In this document: one piece after another, positions 24,353-25,798 of the stretch | Position numbering within the stretch: the first letter of the stretch is position 1 | How the letters are laid out: the number at the start of each line of letters is the position of its first letter | Assembly: GCA_965653565.1 (NCBI GenBank) | Contig: CBFHAI010000067.1 | Span: 1 to 25,798 of the forward strand | DNA: 25,798 bases | Source: JALCLA01 sp965653565 | Lineage (GTDB): Bacteria > Pseudomonadota > Gammaproteobacteria > Xanthomonadales > Xanthomonadaceae | Direction of reading: 5' to 3' | The notes under the pieces: generated by a model | What the model was told of the DNA's origin: nothing | Seen by the model: the letters and a program-made list of their open reading frames with translations, nothing else | Databases searched by the model: none | Made by a program: the position numbers and the translations under genes

Positions 24353-25540
24353 ATGCCGCACTGTCTGTTTCGTTCGCTACCGATCATGCTGCTCGCGATC
24401 GTCGTCGCCACGTCGGCCATCGCCGAAGCGCGTGCACCGCTCGCGCATTCGCCGGCGATCGACGTGCCGTTCGCGCCGGTGGTCGTCAATGTCGGCGGCG
24501 TGCGCCGGCTCGTGTACGAGCTGCACCTCACCAATTTGCGTCCGCATGAGCTGGTGCTGTCGCGCATCGCGGTTTCGGAGGCCGCCACCGGCGCGGTGTA
24601 CGCGAATGACAGCGACGCCGGACTGGCGGAAAAACTCGGCAGGCCCGGAATCGCGCCGCCGCTGGCCGACGCACGATCGATCGGCGGCGGTCTGCGCGCG
24701 GTGTGGTATGCGTGGATTCCGTTGCGCGATGACGCCGCGGCGCCGCGCGTGCTGCGGCATCGCATCGAGTACGCGTTCGTTCGGGATGGGCAGCGACAAG
24801 CGGGCATGGTCGATGCGTTCGATGTGCCGGTGCGAAGCGATGCGCCCGTCGTGCTCGGCCCACCGCTGCGCGGCGGGCCCTGGGTCGGCCTCTACGATCC
24901 TGCGCTCGTCGGTGGGCATCGGACGGCGCTCTACACGATCGACGGGCGCGCACGGATTCCCGGACGATTCGCGATCGATTGGGTTCGCGTCGATGCATCC
25001 GGCAATCGCTTGCGCGGCGATCCCGAGCAGGTGGCAAGCCACCTGGGTTTTGGCGCCGACGTCCTCGCTGTCGCGGATGCGCGCGTTGCGGACGCTCGCG
25101 ACGACATGCCCGACGCCGCGTCACTGGCTGCGTCGCGTGGACAGATGGCGCTCGAACTCGCCAGTGGCAATTACGTGGTGCTCGATATTGGTGATGGCCG
25201 CTTTGCCTTCTACGAGCATCTGAAACAGGGCAGCCTGCGGGTGCGGACAGGCGACCGTGTCGCGCGCGGCGAGGTCATCGCGTCGCTCGGCAATACCGGC
25301 AGCAGTTCTTCGGGACCGCATCTGCATTTCCATGTCGCCGATGGTGAGGCGACGCTCGGTGCACAAGGCGTGCCGTGGGTGTTCGATGGGTTCGAGCAGC
25401 TTGGGCGTTATGAGGACATGGATGCGGCGATTTCTGGGAAGGTTTGGCCGCGCGGGGAGAGTGGGGCGAGGTTGCTTGAGCTTCCGGGGGCGAATGCGGT
25501 TGTTGTGTTTTCTGAGGCGGAACGGGGTGAGGTCGATTGA
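24353..25540 (+). CDS. Secreted M23 family metallopeptidase
   Basis: The 395-residue exported protein has a signal peptide ending near TSAIAEA. An N-terminal beta region (about 30-170) resembles a prodomain. The C-terminal LytM-type domain (about 185-370) shows RFAIDWV with Asp209, YEHLKQGSLRVRTGD and the HLHFH motif (His323, His325). M23 enzymes cut peptidoglycan cross-links using zinc. The usual HxxxD first ligand is not present: the position four before Asp209 is Arg205. His189 (GGHRTALYTIDG) could replace it, as in a related subgroup I recall. Either an atypical active site or loss of activity is possible. ATG 24353 is the first of two plausible starts; ATG 24386 is the other. It appears monocistronic. 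Confidence 0.85.
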   Translation: MPHCLFRSLPIMLLAIVVATSAIAEARAPLAHSPAIDVPFAPVVVNVGGVRRLVYELHLTNLRPHELVLSRIAVSEAATGAVYANDSDAGLAEKLGRPGIAPPLADARSIGGGLRAVWYAWIPLRDDAAAPRVLRHRIEYAFVRDGQRQAGMVDAFDVPVRSDAPVVLGPPLRGGPWVGLYDPALVGGHRTALYTIDGRARIPGRFAIDWVRVDASGNRLRGDPEQVASHLGFGADVLAVADARVADARDDMPDAASLAASRGQMALELASGNYVVLDIGDGRFAFYEHLKQGSLRVRTGDRVARGEVIASLGNTGSSSSGPHLHFHVADGEATLGAQGVPWVFDGFEQLGRYEDMDAAISGKVWPRGESGARLLELPGANAVVVFSEAERGEVD

Positions 25541-25616
25541 TTTTGGGTGTGGGATCGTGCGGTCGGTGCGCTTGATCACGCTATTGCCTGATTTTCGCCA
25601 ATTCTCTCGAAGTTCC

Positions 25617-25659
25617 GTCATTCCCGCGAAGGCGGGAATCCAGCGGCTCTGAAGCGTTC
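25617..25659 (+). repeat. REP-like element A
   Basis: This begins GTCATTCCCGCGAAGGCGGG and continues AATCCAGCGGCTCTGAAGCG. The arms ATTCCCGC and GCGGGAAT can pair. It is repeated 69 bases on in the same orientation and twice near 17540. Confidence 0.8.
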
Positions 25660-25685
25660 TGTTCTTCGCGAGTCACAACAATCTC

Positions 25686-25730
25686 GTCGTTCCCGCGCGG
25701 GCGGGAATCCAGTGACTTTGAAGCGTTCCG
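25686..25730 (+). repeat. REP-like element B
   Basis: This is a direct repeat of element A: GTCGTTCCCGCGCGGGCGGG, then AATCCAGTGACTTTGAAGCG. The tandem pair lies downstream of the M23 peptidase gene and may act as its transcript end. Confidence 0.8.
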
Positions 25731-25798
25731 CTTCCCTCGCGAATGAAGTTGCGACTTCGCGAGTTTCGTCCCCCTCAGCGGGGGCCGAGTCACTTTCT
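25731..25798. other. Window end, no gene seen
   Basis: This contains an inverted repeat CTCGCGAA / TTCGCGAG (25736-25763) and a CCCCC-TCAGC-GGGGG hairpin. The final bases GAGTCACTTTCT resemble the start of a dispersed repeat that I recall from Lysobacterales genomes, but it is cut by the window edge. Confidence 0.35.

Overview
The window is GC-rich chromosomal DNA with gammaproteobacterial gene order. A divergent holD directly before rimI, a YbaL-type antiporter, an Mla-type MCE operon and many secreted proteins together suggest the order Lysobacterales (Xanthomonadales), perhaps a Lysobacter/Dokdonella-like lineage. This assignment is inferred from gene content only. I saw no rRNA, tRNA, CRISPR array, transposase or phage gene.

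Layout. Positions 314-2763 hold four overlapping forward genes: an MlaD-type MCE protein, its auxiliary lipoprotein, a divergent DNA polymerase III psi subunit (HolD) and RimI. A convergent secreted S9 peptidase follows (2827-5331, minus). Positions 5609-17375 form an extracellular-protein island. It has a 967-residue S8 protease ending in the tail HFIFANGFE, three tandem paralogues of a small secreted protein with an IPTL-CTERM-like sorting tail, and a 2253-residue S8 protease with a PA-domain insert, eight DUF11-like modules and another tripartite tail. Near-identical 157-bp spacers between the small genes carry the orphaned 3' end of a vanished HFIFANGFE gene, which shows that the array grew by duplication of a larger cassette.

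From 17376 onward come a strong terminator, facing REP-like elements, a LysR regulator divergent from a YcaC-like hydrolase and an F420-reductase-like NAD(P)-binding protein, and a small cysteine-containing secreted protein. Positions 20808-21466 are a gene graveyard. The 3' end of a short-chain dehydrogenase and the 3' end of an AraC regulator point outward from a shared junction beside a 6-bp microsatellite, followed by a 39-codon stub of a winged-helix regulator. A dihydrofolate-reductase-family gene, ybaL and an M23-family peptidase complete the window, which ends in two more REP-like elements.

How it fits together. The left block handles outer-membrane lipid traffic plus housekeeping (replication clamp loader, ribosomal protein acetylation). 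The central island looks like a secreted or surface-anchored proteolytic apparatus with two kinds of C-terminal tail side by side. The most novel material is the HFIFANGFE tail, the triplicated small proteins with their conserved spacer, and the collapsed SDR/AraC pair.
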